Assembly (NCBI RefSeq): GCF_000276665.1
Contig: NW_004955465.1
Location: forward strand, 6,405,070 to 6,469,069
Origin: Chinchilla lanigera
Lineage: Eukaryota > Chordata > Mammalia > Rodentia > Chinchillidae
Length of the DNA stretch: 64,000 nt
Direction of reading: 5' to 3'
Shown here: positions 10,440 through 20,454 of the stretch, piece after piece
How positions within the stretch are numbered: the stretch's first letter is position 1
Layout of the letters: every line of letters starts with the position of its first letter
Program-made: the position numbers and the translations under genes
The notes under the pieces: generated by a model
Seen by the model: the letters and a program-made list of their open reading frames with translations, nothing else
What the model was told of the DNA's origin: nothing
Database searches by the model: none

Positions 10440-10570
10440 GGGTTAATCCTCAAAATAAACACAGCTATCACCATCACACAGGAGGTCCAGTGGCTTTCCA
10501 AGGGGATGTGACCAAAGCTGGCATTCAAATTCAGTCCATTCTCCCTCTGAAAGAACCGTAATCCGAACCA
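10440..10570 (-). repeat. MIR SINE fragment
   Basis: TTAATCCTCAAAATAAAC, CACACAGGAGGTCCAGTGG, GGCATTCAAATTCAGTCC match the order of the antisense MIR 3' half. Confidence 0.45.
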
Positions 10571-10601
10571 CTTTGCTAGATGCCTTGGTCAGAAACTACA
10601 A

Positions 10602-10628
10602 AGGGGATGGGGATGGGGGTGGGGGGCT
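10602..10628 (+). other. G-rich run, quadruplex-capable
   Basis: Four or more runs of three to six G within 27 bp (GGGGATGGGGATGGGGGTGG and on). Confidence 0.6.
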
Positions 10629-10644
10629 GCGTGGCTGTCATTTA

Positions 10645-10890
10645 ATCAAACGCACAGAGGTTATCATTGATTATCTCCAGTTTGAAGAGTAACAAATAGA
10701 TTTTCTTCCTTATACTTTTCTGGTTTTTTTTTGTTTTTATTCCGGTACCGGGACTCGAACTCACGACCTTGCACTTGCCAGGCAGGTGCTGTGCCACTGA
10801 GCTAAATCCCCAGCCCCTATACTGTTCTGTACTTTCCAAATTTTTGTCTTTCCAGTGACTTTATTGCCAGAGCAACATCATAAAAATTTT
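10645..10890 (+). mobile_element. L1M-like 3' end fragment split by an ID
   Basis: TTCTTCCTTATACTTTTCTG and CTGTACTTTCCAAATTTTTG resemble the 3' end motif 'ctttatacttttctgtattttc' seen again at 22.7 and 23.45 kb. Family assignment is tentative. Confidence 0.4.
10722..10816 (-). mobile_element. ID SINE, young subfamily
   Basis: TTCCGGTACCGGGACTCGAA, GCCAGGCAGGTGC, GAGCTAAATCCCCAGCCC. Target duplication TATACTTTTCTG before and TATACTGTTCTG after. Confidence 0.92.
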
Positions 10891-11581
10891 GATTCACAAC
10901 AACTTTATAATCAGGAACATGCAATTAAAAACTATGGATTCCACAGCTGTAATACTCACTTTGGATTCAAGATCTTGATTGTTGTTCTGTTTGTCTGGAG
11001 CAGGTTGAACACTCCTTCGGGGCAGGAGCGTGGTCCTCCACGGCACTGATTATCCTGGCGGGCACTGGATGATGAACCCTAATGACACAGGGCACAGCCA
11101 TCTGTCTGCTTAGCCTGTGCTTCTACCTGAGGAGTCACATCTCAGAGCACCCCAAAAGCTTCCATCAACCCCCACTCTCCCTGATGGGCAGAAGGGCGTT
11201 AATCATCCCTCTTGGACATGACACATTCATCCTTGGTCCCGGCATGTCCCCCTCATCCTATTTGTAAATCAATACACAATATCCACCTTCCCAGCTCCCG
11301 GGACAAACGTAACAGGTTGCCCACCTTGAGCTGTGACCATTCATTTCCTAGCAACCCGTAATGTTATAAAAAGAGCTGCGTCAGTGGTGTTAAATGAAAT
11401 AAATCAGACACACAAGCTTAAATATCGCATAATTCCTCTTACATGAGAAACCCAAAGTATAAATAACATTTTTAAAACCCAAAATAAAAGACAGTGGAAC
11501 ACAGGGACATAGAGTGCTCACACATGGAAAGGGGTCTGCAGAACGGGGGAGGGGAGAGAGAGGAGAAGTTAAAGGGAACAC
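10891..11581. other. unique sequence, no gene seen
   Basis: Short open frames only. The last bases are the left target duplication of the next B1. Confidence 0.5.
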
Positions 11582-11597
11582 AAAGAATTAAGGTATG

Positions 11598-11748
11598 AGC
11601 CGGGCGTGGTGGCACACCCCTGTAATCTCAGCACTCAGGAGCCTGAGGCAGGAGGATCTTTGGGAGTTTGAGACCAGCCTGGGCTACAAAGTAAGCTCAA
11701 GGCCAGCCTGAACTGCATAGTGAGACCCTGTCTCAAAAAGACAAAAAA
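11598..11748 (+). mobile_element. B1 SINE, young, with nested insertion in its tail
   Basis: GAGCCGGGCGTGGTGGCACA, then duplicated units GCCTGGGCTACAAAGTAAGC and GCCTGAACTGCATAGTGAGA. Target duplication AAAGAATTAAGGTATG at 11582-11597 and 11973-11988. The right copy lies 240 bp beyond the B1 body because another element sits in its A-tail. Confidence 0.93.
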
Positions 11749-11961
11749 CTTTGGTTGACCAGTATTGCATGTCTATATCTGTTTTCATGAGAAGCCACTT
11801 TGAAGATATCAATATGTAATACAACCACCATTGTTAATTCCCTACCACTTTGTTTGTAACTCTGTATTGTCTGTACTGTGCTTGTGATATGTTGTAAAAT
11901 GTTGTATGTCTGTTAATGTTTCCCTCTTTTTATCTTTAAAATAAAAAAAAGAAAAGAAAAA
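11749..11961 (+). mobile_element. 5'-truncated L1-type 3' tail nested in a B1 tail
   Basis: About 210 bp ending in TTTAAAATAAAA plus an A-rich tail. It is inserted within the B1 tail sequence CAAAAAGACAAAAAA, which is repeated on the far side. The motif ACCACCATTGTTAATTCCCT with CACTTTGTTTGTAACTCTGT recurs at 27.9 kb (plus) and 37.5 kb (minus), so it is an interspersed family. L1 3' UTR is the likeliest identity. Confidence 0.7.
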
Positions 11962-12214
11962 AAAGACAAAAAAAAGAATTAAGGTATGTTAAGTAAATAC
12001 CTGCTCCCTAAGGTGAATATACACGTTATCTGCTGCAAACATGTACTCATAAAATCTGTTTAAACAACAAGAAATAAAAGGGCTGCATGTTGCACATAAC
12101 TCTTTGGACTTAGCTTTCTCAATATTATCAGATTCCTCCATCTTGCTGCTGTTATGATTCATCTGCAATCTTGCTGGTTTTGTCATTGTCCATTGGATGC
12201 ATGTGTTAGAGCTG

Positions 12215-12289
12215 CTTTCTCTTTTTTCTTCCTCTTTCTCTCTTTCTTTCTTTCCTTCCTTCCTTCTTTCTTTCCTTCTTTCTTTTCTT
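12215..12289 (+). repeat. CT/TTTC-rich simple repeat
   Basis: (TTCC/TTTC)n pyrimidine tract forming the poly-T side of the adjacent minus-strand B1. Confidence 0.9.
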
Positions 12290-12430
12290 TTTGAGACAGA
12301 GTTTTACTATACAGTTCAGGTTGACCTTGAACTCACTTTGTAGCCCAGGCTGGCCTCAAATTCACAGTGACCCTCCCGCCTCAGCCTCCCAAGTGCTGGG
12401 ATTACAGGTATACACCACCATGCCTGGTGC
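12290..12430 (-). mobile_element. B1 SINE
   Basis: TTTTTGAGACAGAGTTTTAC, two CTTGAACTCACTTTGTAG / CCTCAAATTCACAGTGAC units, GCCTCCCAAGTGCTGGGATT. Confidence 0.9.
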
Positions 12431-12859
12431 TTTCTCTTTCTGCTGTTGGGCATTTATAAATTTTTGCTACTATAAACAAGTCTGTCCTGCACGTTCTAAG
12501 ACAGGACCCCTGGTTTTCCTGTGGGTAGACCCCAGAGTAGGCTCATCGACACATGGAATACGAAGGCTCAGTTTCACAAGAAAAGGCCATAATATTGTCT
12601 CACGTAGCCACACCAGTTGCCATCTACACTGATCATGTGTAAAAAAATCTGAAAGATGGCCTTCCTGTAAGATTTGTGTACCCATTCTCCAGTCACCTTG
12701 TCACATTTTTAACTCATCTGTGAATTAGATTTATGCTGAAGTTCTAGTTCTGGACTGGTATTTCTTACCTTTTGTAAAGGCTGTTAGGGAATTGCTACAT
12801 GTGATTTTTTTCTGTCAATATTCTTGGATTTATCTAATTTTCTGGAGAATTTCTTCTGC

Positions 12860-12957
12860 AGTTTTTTTTTTTTTTTTGAGACAGGATCTTATGGAGATCC
12901 TCCTGCCTCAGCTTCCCCAGGTGCTGGGATTACAGGCATGCGCCACCATGCCAGGCC
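12860..12957 (-). mobile_element. B1 SINE, internally deleted
   Basis: TTTTTTGAGACAGGATCTTA runs straight into GAGATCCTCCTGCCTCAGC, then GGTGCTGGGATTACAGGCAT. The duplicated middle is missing. Confidence 0.82.
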
Positions 12958-13043
12958 CGATAACTTCTTTAAATTGCTAGACAACACCTAGTCCCAGTAA
13001 CATCCTGGTGTGTCACAGAAAGAGCCATATTGAGAGGTTTTTT

Positions 13044-13188
13044 TGTTTTTTGGGTTTTTGTGGGGTTTTTTGTCTTTTTGAGACAGGGTCTCACTATGCA
13101 GTTCAGGCTGAACTTGAGCTCACTTTGTGACCCAGGTTGGTCTCAGACTCTTAGTAATCCTGCTTCAGCCTCCTGAGAGCTAGGATTG
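13044..13188 (-). mobile_element. B1 SINE
   Basis: TTTTTGAGACAGGGTCTCAC, CAGGCTGAACTTGAGCTCAC, CAGGTTGGTCTCAGACTC, CTTCAGCCTCCTGAGAGC. Confidence 0.85.
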
Positions 13189-14170
13189 AATGAGAGTTCT
13201 ACTTCACCACTAGAACTCCCACAGACTGGTCGATGAAGGAACAAAGCCAAGCAGTCAATAAACTCTGTGACATCAGAAGACAAGAGTGGGAATTTTTTTC
13301 AAAGCAATAAACGTGGTAAATTAATGAATTTTTCCTAAGAGTGGGAGAAAGAAGAGCCCTCATTTTTCCATTCTCTCTCTTTTTCTGTCTTCTATGTTCT
13401 TTTCCCAATGATGATTCCTTTATCTTAGGGGGGAAAATCTCCCTCCAGAGAGACCGCTCTCCTGGAAATGCCACCAAAGCAGGTGGCCTCCAGGCTGGAC
13501 TCCCTGGGTCCTGGCAGTGAAGGCTTAAAGTGGAGGGTGGGAGGGGACCTGCACCTGGTCCCCGTAGGGATCACTCAGGCAGAAGGACGAGGGCATCTGC
13601 TCTACCGCATCAGCCTGCCCCATCCCGTGATGACTCGAAGGTCACTGCTGTCCTTGCCAGTGAGTCTCTCGGGCCCGCAGGTCAGCCACCCGAGCTCAGT
13701 TCCCATTGCATACACTGTTCCCATGGTCCGTCGTACGTAACCCTCACCGCTGTTTATCTTCCCAAGTCGCTAAAGACAAAAAAGCCTGGTTCTCAGATCA
13801 TGTTTCCTTCCCAACTCCATGCGCCACAGCCTCTGCACTCCTCACCCCACCCCTCCCCCAATTACGTGCCCCCTCCCCCAGCTGTGGAGACTCGCCTGCA
13901 GATTCTTAGAAACATCGGCTTGTGCGGCAAGAGTCAGCATGCGTGTTGGTTGGCAAAGGGTTCCAACAGCGGCATAAAGATTAGAGAATAAAGATGACAT
14001 ACAGAAACCTGCCCCTCACCTCTCTTTATATCCATAGTTGTGACTCTGGTCAGAGACTTGACTACTTGGGTTTTTGTGGGGTTGGAATGGGTTGTTCCCT
14101 CCCTTTCCAGTTCTCAGGTCTTGCTCTTCAAAGGACTCTGCCAGGTTCCCAATGCCCAAGGTTCATTTTT
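13189..14170. other. unique sequence, no gene supported
   Basis: Overlapping open frames (up to 153 codons at 13530-13991) have no recognised domain. No repeats identified. Confidence 0.45.
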
Positions 14171-14179
14171 TAAAATATT

Positions 14180-15126
14180 CATCCCACCATCCCACCATCC
14201 CACCATCCCACCATCCCACCATCCATCCACACATCCATGCATCCATCTTTCCGTCTGTCCATCCTTCCATCCATCCATCCATCCATCCATCCATGCATCT
14301 ATCCTTCCATCTGTCTATCCTTCCTTTCATCCATCCACCCATCCATCATCCTTGCATCCATCCCTTCACCTGTTCATCTATCTGTCCATCCATCCATGTG
14401 TTCATCCATCTGTCCATCTGTCCATCCATCCTTCCATCCATCCATCCATGCATCCATCCTTCCTTCCTTCCATCCATCCACCCATCCATGCATCCATTCT
14501 TCCATCTATCTTTCCTTCCTTCCATATATCCATCCATTCATCCTTCAATCTGTCCATCTATCCTTCCATCCATCCATCCACCTATCCCTCATCCATGCAT
14601 CCATCCTTCCATCTGTCCATCCATCCATCCAACCATCCAATCTTCCATCTGTTCATCTGTGTGTTCATCCATCTGTCCATGCATCCTTCCATCTATCCAC
14701 CCATCCATGCATCCATCCTTCCATCTGTCCATTCCTCCTTCCTTCCATATATCCATCTATCTATCCTTCCATCTGTCCATCCATCCATCCATCCATTCAC
14801 CCATCATCCATGCATCCATCCCTCCATCTGTCCATCCATCCGTCCATCCATCCATGTGCTCATCCATCTGTCTATCTGTCCATCAATCCTTCCATCTATC
14901 CACCCATCCATACATCCATCCTTCCATATGTCTATCCTTCCTTCCTTCCATACATCCATCCTTCCATCCTCCCATCCATCCATCCATCCATCCATCATCC
15001 ACCCATCCATCATCCATGCATCCAGCCTTCCATCTGTTCATCCATCCGTCTGTCCATCCATGTGTTCATCCATCTGTCCATCTGTCTATCCATCCATTCG
15101 TCCATCCATCCATCCATCCATCCACC
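14180..15126 (+). repeat. large (CCAT)n microsatellite/minisatellite
   Basis: About 950 bp of CATC/CCAT tetranucleotides. Recurrent variants (CTGTCCAT, CATGCAT, CCTTCCAT, GTGTTCAT) form a loose higher-order pattern: segments beginning near 14372, 14641, 14821 and 15026 share CATCTGTTCATC-, GTGTTCATCCATCTGTCC- and TCCATGCATCC-like blocks. A pure CCAT repeat has no stop codon in any frame (it reads P-S-I-H), so three long plus-strand and two minus-strand open frames arise here without meaning. Confidence 0.97.
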
Positions 15127-15594
15127 CAGCAACCTAGTTTTTTAGCTTTATATTCTTTTTATTTGTTGGGTATATATCATGTGCTACAGTCTGGGGAAGC
15201 AAAAATATATATGCCCTATTTCCCAACTTGGAGGGATTCATAATCTAATGGAAGAAATAATGGGCTACTATAGTAGCATTGAGTTTGTGCATACTTTATA
15301 CCAGGCAAATGCTTTTCACAAATGGTCGCCATGATAACACTGCAAGGAAGGTCACACAACCCTGAGCTCTCTCCTCCCTTCTTTCCATTTCTCTTTCTCC
15401 CCTCTTCCTCTTTTCCCTTCCCCTTTCTTCTGAATTCATAGCATTTAGAAACTGACCTTGTGAAATATGTTTTCTTCTTGTCATTTTTTGCTATTTAATT
15501 TTGTGGGTGCTCACATTCTAGTTCCCTGATTAAATTTGTAAGCACTATGAGACAGAGGGAGCAGGGAAAGAGGCAATCAAGAATATTATTCCTT
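15127..15594. other. unique sequence
   Basis: Contains a pyrimidine-rich patch near 15365-15430. No gene recognised. Confidence 0.5.
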
Positions 15595-15690
15595 GCCAGG
15601 TATCATGGCACATGCCTGTGATCTCAGCACTTGGGAGGTTGAGGCAGGAGGATCTCCATGAGTTCAAGGCCAGCCTGAACTTGTCTTAGC
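15595..15690 (+). mobile_element. B1 SINE, 3'-truncated
   Basis: GCCAGGTATCATGGCACATG, TTGGGAGGTTGAGGCAGGAG, GGCCAGCCTGAACTTG. It lacks the second duplicated unit and the tail. Confidence 0.82.
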
Positions 15691-15821
15691 CAACCAGGCA
15701 TCATGTGTTTGTTCTATTTGTAACAGCATTGTAAAGTTAACACCTCAATATTTTATAGAGAGGGGAGGAGATCATCTATAAGTTAAATAGATTAACAACA
15801 CTCTAAAACAATAACCTTCCA

Positions 15822-15928
15822 GGGGCTGGGGATTTTGTTCAGCAGCACAGCACCTGCCTGGCAAGCGCGAGGTCGTGAGTTTGATTCCTGGTACTGGAAA
15901 AAAAAACAAAAAACAAACGAACAAAAAA
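15822..15928 (+). mobile_element. ID SINE, young subfamily
   Basis: GGGGCTGGGGATTTTGTTCA, GCCTGGCAAGCGCGAGGTCG, TTTGATTCCTGGTACTGG, A-tail. Short flanking duplication AACCTTCC / AACCCTCC. Confidence 0.9.
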
Positions 15929-16098
15929 AACCCTCCTTTTAAATTATGAGGACCATTTTATTATTAAAACTTGCAAATCTTCACTTAAGCAAAGTTTTGT
16001 TCTTGACAGCAGCTGATGGAAAAAATGATAATTATGTGTTAGTATTTTTAAAAATTCCCATGAATTTAGCAATGCCTTTACACAGATTTGTATTCTAG

Positions 16099-16175
16099 AA
16101 ACCTGCAGGGATAGCCCAGTAGCAGAGTGCATGTTTAGTATGTGCTCTAGATTCATCTCTCAGCACCCCTTCAAA
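16099..16175 (+). mobile_element. old ID-like SINE
   Basis: GCAGGGATAGCCCAGTAGCA, GCATGTTTAGTATGTGCTC, TCTCAGCACCCCTTCAAAAA. Diverged ID body. Confidence 0.55.
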
Positions 16176-16234
16176 AATTTTGCATTCTATTAATCACGAT
16201 TATACATGTCCATGGTTTCAAAAAATAATGTGTA

Positions 16235-16412
16235 CAGGGCATAGTGGTGCATGCCTGTAATTCCAGCACTCTAGGAAGCTGAGGCAGGAGAATCACAAGT
16301 TTGAGCCTAGTCTGGGTGACTTAGTGACCCAATGAGTTCTGTCTCAAGATATAAAAGGGGGCAGGGGGAGTGGAATGTAACTCAGCATGTCCAAGTATAA
16401 TTTTTTAAAAAG
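16235..16412 (+). mobile_element. B1-dID composite SINE
   Basis: The B1 half (GGGCATAGTGGTGCATGCCT, CTGGGTGACTTAGTGACCCA) is followed by a degraded ID half (GGGGGCAGGGGGAGTGGAAT, GTAACTCAGCATGTCC). Confidence 0.75.
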
Positions 16413-16720
16413 AATGCGTAGGCGTAAACAATTACTTATGCAGTCTATGGGTAGTGCTTGCAAACCCAGGATGAAAACACCTCATACCCCAGGCACTCAT
16501 GTCCCACAGATAAGGAAGCACTGACCCAGGGATTTGCTGACCCTGAGCCCAGAGCAGACAGGATGACATCACCTTCCAAAGGGCTCGCTTCCGCTGGTGA
16601 GTCCAGGATTCTTTTCTCAGGAGGAATCGTGAGCTGAGGCAGAGCCCTGACCTTTGGGCGTTTTCAGCAAAAATACAAAAGGGTTTCCCTCCTTCCTACC
16701 TGTTAGGTCTCCTAATTTCT
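16413..16720. other. unique sequence
   Basis: Nothing recognised. The end supplies the target duplication of the next ID. Confidence 0.5.
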
Positions 16721-16821
16721 TTTTTTGTTTGTTTGTTTGTTTTTTTCCGGTACCGGGAATTGAACTCACGACCTTGTGCTTGCCAGGCAGGCGCTGTGCT
16801 GCTGAGTTAAATCCCCAGCCC
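16721..16821 (-). mobile_element. ID SINE, young subfamily
   Basis: (TTTG)n tail, TCCGGTACCGGGAATTGAAC, GCCAGGCAGGCGC. Target duplication GGTCTCCTAATTTC / GGTCCCCTAATTTC. Confidence 0.93.
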
Positions 16822-17097
16822 TTGGTCCCCTAATTTCTGCACGTGTGAGTATGGTCGATGAACAGACGTGGATTCAGTGAGGTGAATTTAACTGCAGTGC
16901 GTGAGTCTTTCCAATGCCTTTCCCCACTCAGCCCCAATCTCAGAGACATGTGAACTGACAGAGGCGAGCTCAGGCCAAGGTGTATGGGTGTAAGCTGTCA
17001 CCTGCCAGCAGAAGGCTTGTCCTGGGAACAGAAGAATTTTCCCCCCACTAGGTCTTTTGTTAAATCTTTTCTACAACTCATCTTTTTTAAGAAATTA

Positions 17098-17168
17098 GAG
17101 GGCTGGAGGTGCAGCTTGCCTAGCATGTGTGAGGCCCTGGGTGCAAATAGTACTGCAAGGGGGTAGTG
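17098..17168 (+). mobile_element. ID SINE, older subfamily
   Basis: GAGGGCTGGAGGTGCAGC, GCCTAGCATGTGTGAGGCCC, TGGGTGCAAATAGTACTGC. Confidence 0.65.
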
Positions 17169-17392
17169 TGAAACAGAAACTAGGTACCTCTTCTCATCTA
17201 AAAGCCAGGTCTCTAAATATACGATTTGGGCTTCCAAGTGTCCCTGTTCTGAAGAGCGATTCCCCCTGGAAAGCCCTTTCTCTAACACAATGGCCAACAC
17301 AGCACAGGACTTGGTAATGAGCGGGATGCTGATCAGCTTCGCAAGTGGACACAGAAACAGATACTGCGTCTCATTCAAGGAAATCTCGGGCT

Positions 17393-17484
17393 AGAGGCTG
17401 AGGAGGCAGCTCAGGGGTAGACTCTGGGCTTAGCATGTGTGAGGCCCTGGGTTTGATCAATCAGTGGCCAGCACCATGCAAGAA
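17393..17484 (+). mobile_element. ID SINE, older subfamily
   Basis: GGCTGAGGAGGCAGCTCAGG, TTAGCATGTGTGAGGCCCTG, GGTTTGATC, GGCCAGCACCATGC. Confidence 0.7.
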
Positions 17485-17598
17485 AAACGGGAGAGAGAGA
17501 GAGACAGAGACCTGCTTTTATAACAAATGTAAAATTTGCCCAATTCACATTAGGACACTAAGGAAAAAGAGGATAAAAAGAATATCCATTGTTACCTA

Positions 17599-17700
17599 GG
17601 TGCCATAGAAAATGCCTATAATCCCAGCACTTGGGGAAGCTGAGGCAGGAGGATCACAAATTTGAAGCCAGTCGTGACTTCATAGCAAGACACTGTCTCA
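17599..17700 (+). mobile_element. B1 SINE body, split by an ID
   Basis: AATGCCTATAATCCCAGCAC, GGGAAGCTGAGGCAGGAGGA, CATAGCAAGACACTGTCTCA. Its tail continues after the ID at 17822. Confidence 0.85.
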
Positions 17701-17808
17701 GGGCTGGGGATTTAGCTCAGCGGCAAAAAGCGCCTGCCTGGCAAGTGCAAGGTCGTGAGTTCGGTTCCCGGTACTGGAGAAAAACAAAAACAAACAAACA
17801 AAAAAAAA
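17701..17808 (+). mobile_element. ID SINE inserted at the end of a B1
   Basis: GGGCTGGGGATTTAGCTCAG, GCCTGGCAAGTGCAAGGTCG, TTCGGTTCCCGGTACTGGAG, A-rich tail. Exact target duplication AGACACTGTCTCA at 17688-17700 and 17809-17821. Confidence 0.96.
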
Positions 17809-17829
17809 AGACACTGTCTCAAAAACAAA

Positions 17830-18145
17830 ACAGAAATCCAGCCTTCATCATTGTGATCGCTGAGGTAAAAATATTGACAAGGAAGCAAACAGATTTAAAG
17901 TGCTTAACTGAAAGTTGAAACATTCAAAACCGGATAGTAATGATGTGGAGTGTTGGAATTCAGGTAGAAGTTACCACAGGTTGTGATGGGAGAGGGCAAG
18001 AGGGGCTTCTGGGGTGATGGTAATATTTTATTTCTTGACCTGAGGAGATGGTATGTCCATGGATATGCAAATGCACCCACTTGCATATTTGTGATCTGTG
18101 TATATTTCTCTATGTATATTATTTCAATAAAAAGTTAGCTTAAAA
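17830..18145 (+). mobile_element. L1M 3' UTR end
   Basis: CTTCTGGGGTGATGGTAATA with TTTTATTTCTTGACC, then TATATTATTTCAATAAAAAG, the recognisable order of L1M 3' ends (tctggggtgatgg ... tatacctcaataaa). Confidence 0.65.
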
Positions 18146-18535
18146 TCACTGTATGGAAATTTTAAGGCAGTTTCATTGGAAATGAAGAGTGTAGCTGATG
18201 GGTAGAATACTTACAGTGAGGGGAACGTCTGTTCATGAGTCAAGTGTTGGGAAATTCCCAAGGACATGAGAAACTGGTCTTCCATAATTAAAGGACATAG
18301 TGGGCTACGCTTATTACAGAGCCCAAGCTGATCAGCCAGATAAAAGTCTAGGCTGTGTCAGGTCACTCGGTCATCTAGGCTGTACTTTCCTAATTGTTTT
18401 CTTCTCTAGGATCACTAAAGGCATTATTAACCTGCTGGCAAACAATAAATACAGATTAGTGGTCATTAACCACGGTGATGGGTCACCTAATAGGGGCAGC
18501 TCCATGAGCAGTTTATATTGCACTGACTTGGTGCT
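18146..18535. other. unique sequence
   Basis: No gene or repeat recognised. Confidence 0.5.
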
Positions 18536-18914
18536 TGCTGTAGTTTGGATCCTAGATGTCTCCCAAAGGCCCATGTGTTGAAGCCTTGGTCCTCAGGCTA
18601 GGGTGCTCTATTGGGAAACAGTGGACCCTTTAAGAGGCGGGGCCTACTGGGAGGAAGTTGAGTCATTGGGAGTGTGCCCTTGAAGGGGATTGTGGGACCC
18701 CAGACCCTTTTTGTCTCTCTCTTGCTTTCCAGCCTCAATGAGATGAGCAGTGTCCTCTTCTTCCCCATGTTCCCACCATGACATACTGTGCTGCCACAGG
18801 CCCAAAGTAACCATGCATGGAACCTGCAGAACTGTAAGCCAAAATCAACCTTCCCTTATTTTAAGTTGATTGGCTCAGGTATTTCATCACAGTGACAGAA
18901 AGCTGTCTCACACA
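18536..18914 (+). mobile_element. MaLR (ERVL-MaLR) solo LTR
   Basis: TGCTGTAGTTTGGATCCTAG with TGTCTCCCAAAGGCCCATG, then GGGGCCTACTGGGAGGAAGT, the CCACCATGAC... segment, AACTGTAAGCCAAAATCAAC and an end TCTCACACA. Likely 5 bp target duplication GTGCT (18531-18535) / GTACT (18915-18919). Layout matches MST/MLT-type LTRs in sense. Confidence 0.85.
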
Positions 18915-18919
18915 GTACT

Positions 18920-19959
18920 CATTTCATCACTGGAGATGATGAAATCTACTATAGCTGTGTCACAACTGTACTGTCATCCAAAAGGAAATGTCTCCTCCTC
19001 TCATTGCCCACCTCGCCCCTCTTGGAAGAAGGTGGTAGACCCAACTAGGGGCCACATATGTCCCATGTCCTTGCGTACACTTCAGATTTGATTCATGCTG
19101 TCCTGTCTCCCATAGGACTGTCACCCAAGGTCCCCTCCTTCACTGACATTTGTGGCAGGACTGTGACAGCTATTAGTCCCCCCAGGCCTTCACCATCCCT
19201 GTCCACCCCCTTTCCTTATTTTACTCAACTTCAACAATGGAAAAGTGGCCAGTAATTCTCTTCATGAAGAGAAGGTTCCCTAAAGGATTTTTATCATTTT
19301 TAATACTCCCAGGTAAAAATCTGACCCTGTCACAAGCTCCCACAGCGGTGGAATTTTGGAGTCAAGTTTACCAGCATTCCCCAGAAGTTCACCCCAAGTA
19401 CTCTTCCACTCCTAGCCCCCTCAAATGAACCTCAGTATTCCACCCAGGATTTCAGGAGTGGAAAGGAGCTCTGGGACATTTAAGAGACTTGTAAACAAGG
19501 GCTGCAGCAGTTTAGAGGTGACGAAGTGGCAAGGTCTGGCCAGTGGAGCTCTACAAAGGCTGTTGCTGCATTGTCCCCAAGACACCAGGCCTCACCAGAT
19601 TCCTGGGAAAGTGAAGTTACGGGGAGCCCAGTAGACGGGCGAGGAGCATCCAAACCTGCTCCTGGGAGGCTGAAATGGATTCAGACGCAAAGAAAAACAA
19701 GCCCAGCAAACAGCAGGAAAGTGCAGACCAACGGGCAGAGGTGAGCCTGAAGGAAACAAGAAGTGCTTACCCCAGAAATTAGAGTCACCTGCAGAAAATG
19801 GAGCTGTTGAGACAAAAAGAGGCCAGGCTCTGATGAAGTAGGAGAGAAAGAAGCCAAATCTGATTAGCATCCTGCACTGACCCTGCTGGACAATCTCAGT
19901 ATCACCTTCTAGAAGCCAGATAAACTGATCTATCAGCTACTTCATATGTGCAACTTTTT
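18920..19959. other. unique sequence, no gene supported
   Basis: Several 60-92 codon open frames in overlapping frames, none recognisable. No repeats identified. Confidence 0.45.
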
Positions 19960-20188
19960 TGCTTTTAATGCTGAGGATTAAACCCAGCACCTTGTATATG
20001 CTAAGCACTTGTCCAACGCTAGGTTATACCCCCAGCTAGGCAGGTTCTCTGCCACAGAGCTACGTCTAAGTTCTTTTTTATTTGTTGTTTTGAGACAGGG
20101 TCTCACTAAGTTGCCCAGGCTGGCCTCCAAATTGCAATCCTCCTGTCTCAGCCTCCCAAGTAGAACAGGCATGCCCCACCACACAGCA
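19960..20188 (-). mobile_element. B1-dID composite SINE
   Basis: On plus, an ID half (GCTGAGGATTAAACCCAGCA, CCACAGAGCTACG) precedes a B1 half (TTTTGAGACAGGGTCTCACT, CTGTCTCAGCCTCCCAAGTA), the mirror of a sense B1-dID. Confidence 0.78.
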
Positions 20189-20236
20189 CAAAGACAGAGA
20201 ACCTCTTTTCAAGAATAAATTGTCACTGAAGGAAAG

Positions 20237-20350
20237 TGTTCCATGTTGTAATCTCAGCACTAAGGAGGTTGAGGCAGGAGGATCGCTGTGAGTTTAAGGC
20301 CAGCCTGCACTACAGAGTGAGACGCTGTCTCAAAAAAATAAAGCAAACAA
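20237..20350 (+). mobile_element. B1 SINE, partly deleted
   Basis: GTAATCTCAGCACTAAGGAG, TTGAGGCAGGAGGATCGCTG, GCCTGCACTACAGAGTGAGA, A-rich tail. Confidence 0.85.
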
Positions 20351-20454
20351 GCAAACAAAGAATAAATTGTCTTCAAAATTTAAGCTAGAAAGTTAATAGA
20401 AAAATTACTAGGAAAACAATTACAATTGCATAGCTCTTAATATTTTCAGTACTT

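Larger units (their letters stand above)
11995..12780 (-). mobile_element. L1M fragment with CT tract and B1 inside
   Basis: GCATTTATAAATTTTTGCTACTATAAAC, in two 20-base or shorter parts, and GTAGCCACACCAGTTGCC resemble antisense L1M ORF2 3' sequence. It is interrupted at 12215-12430 by a CT tract and a B1. Confidence 0.5.

Noticed and set aside
14180..15126. CRISPR-like regular array
   Set aside because: It is a tetranucleotide microsatellite in mammalian DNA, with no repeat/spacer alternation of CRISPR type and no cas genes.
14040..15243. Three plus-strand open frames of 302-389 codons and two minus-strand frames over the same stretch
   Set aside because: They are products of the (CCAT)n repeat, which has no stop in any frame. 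The peptides are P-S-I-H or D-G-W-M repeats, and all frames are open at once.
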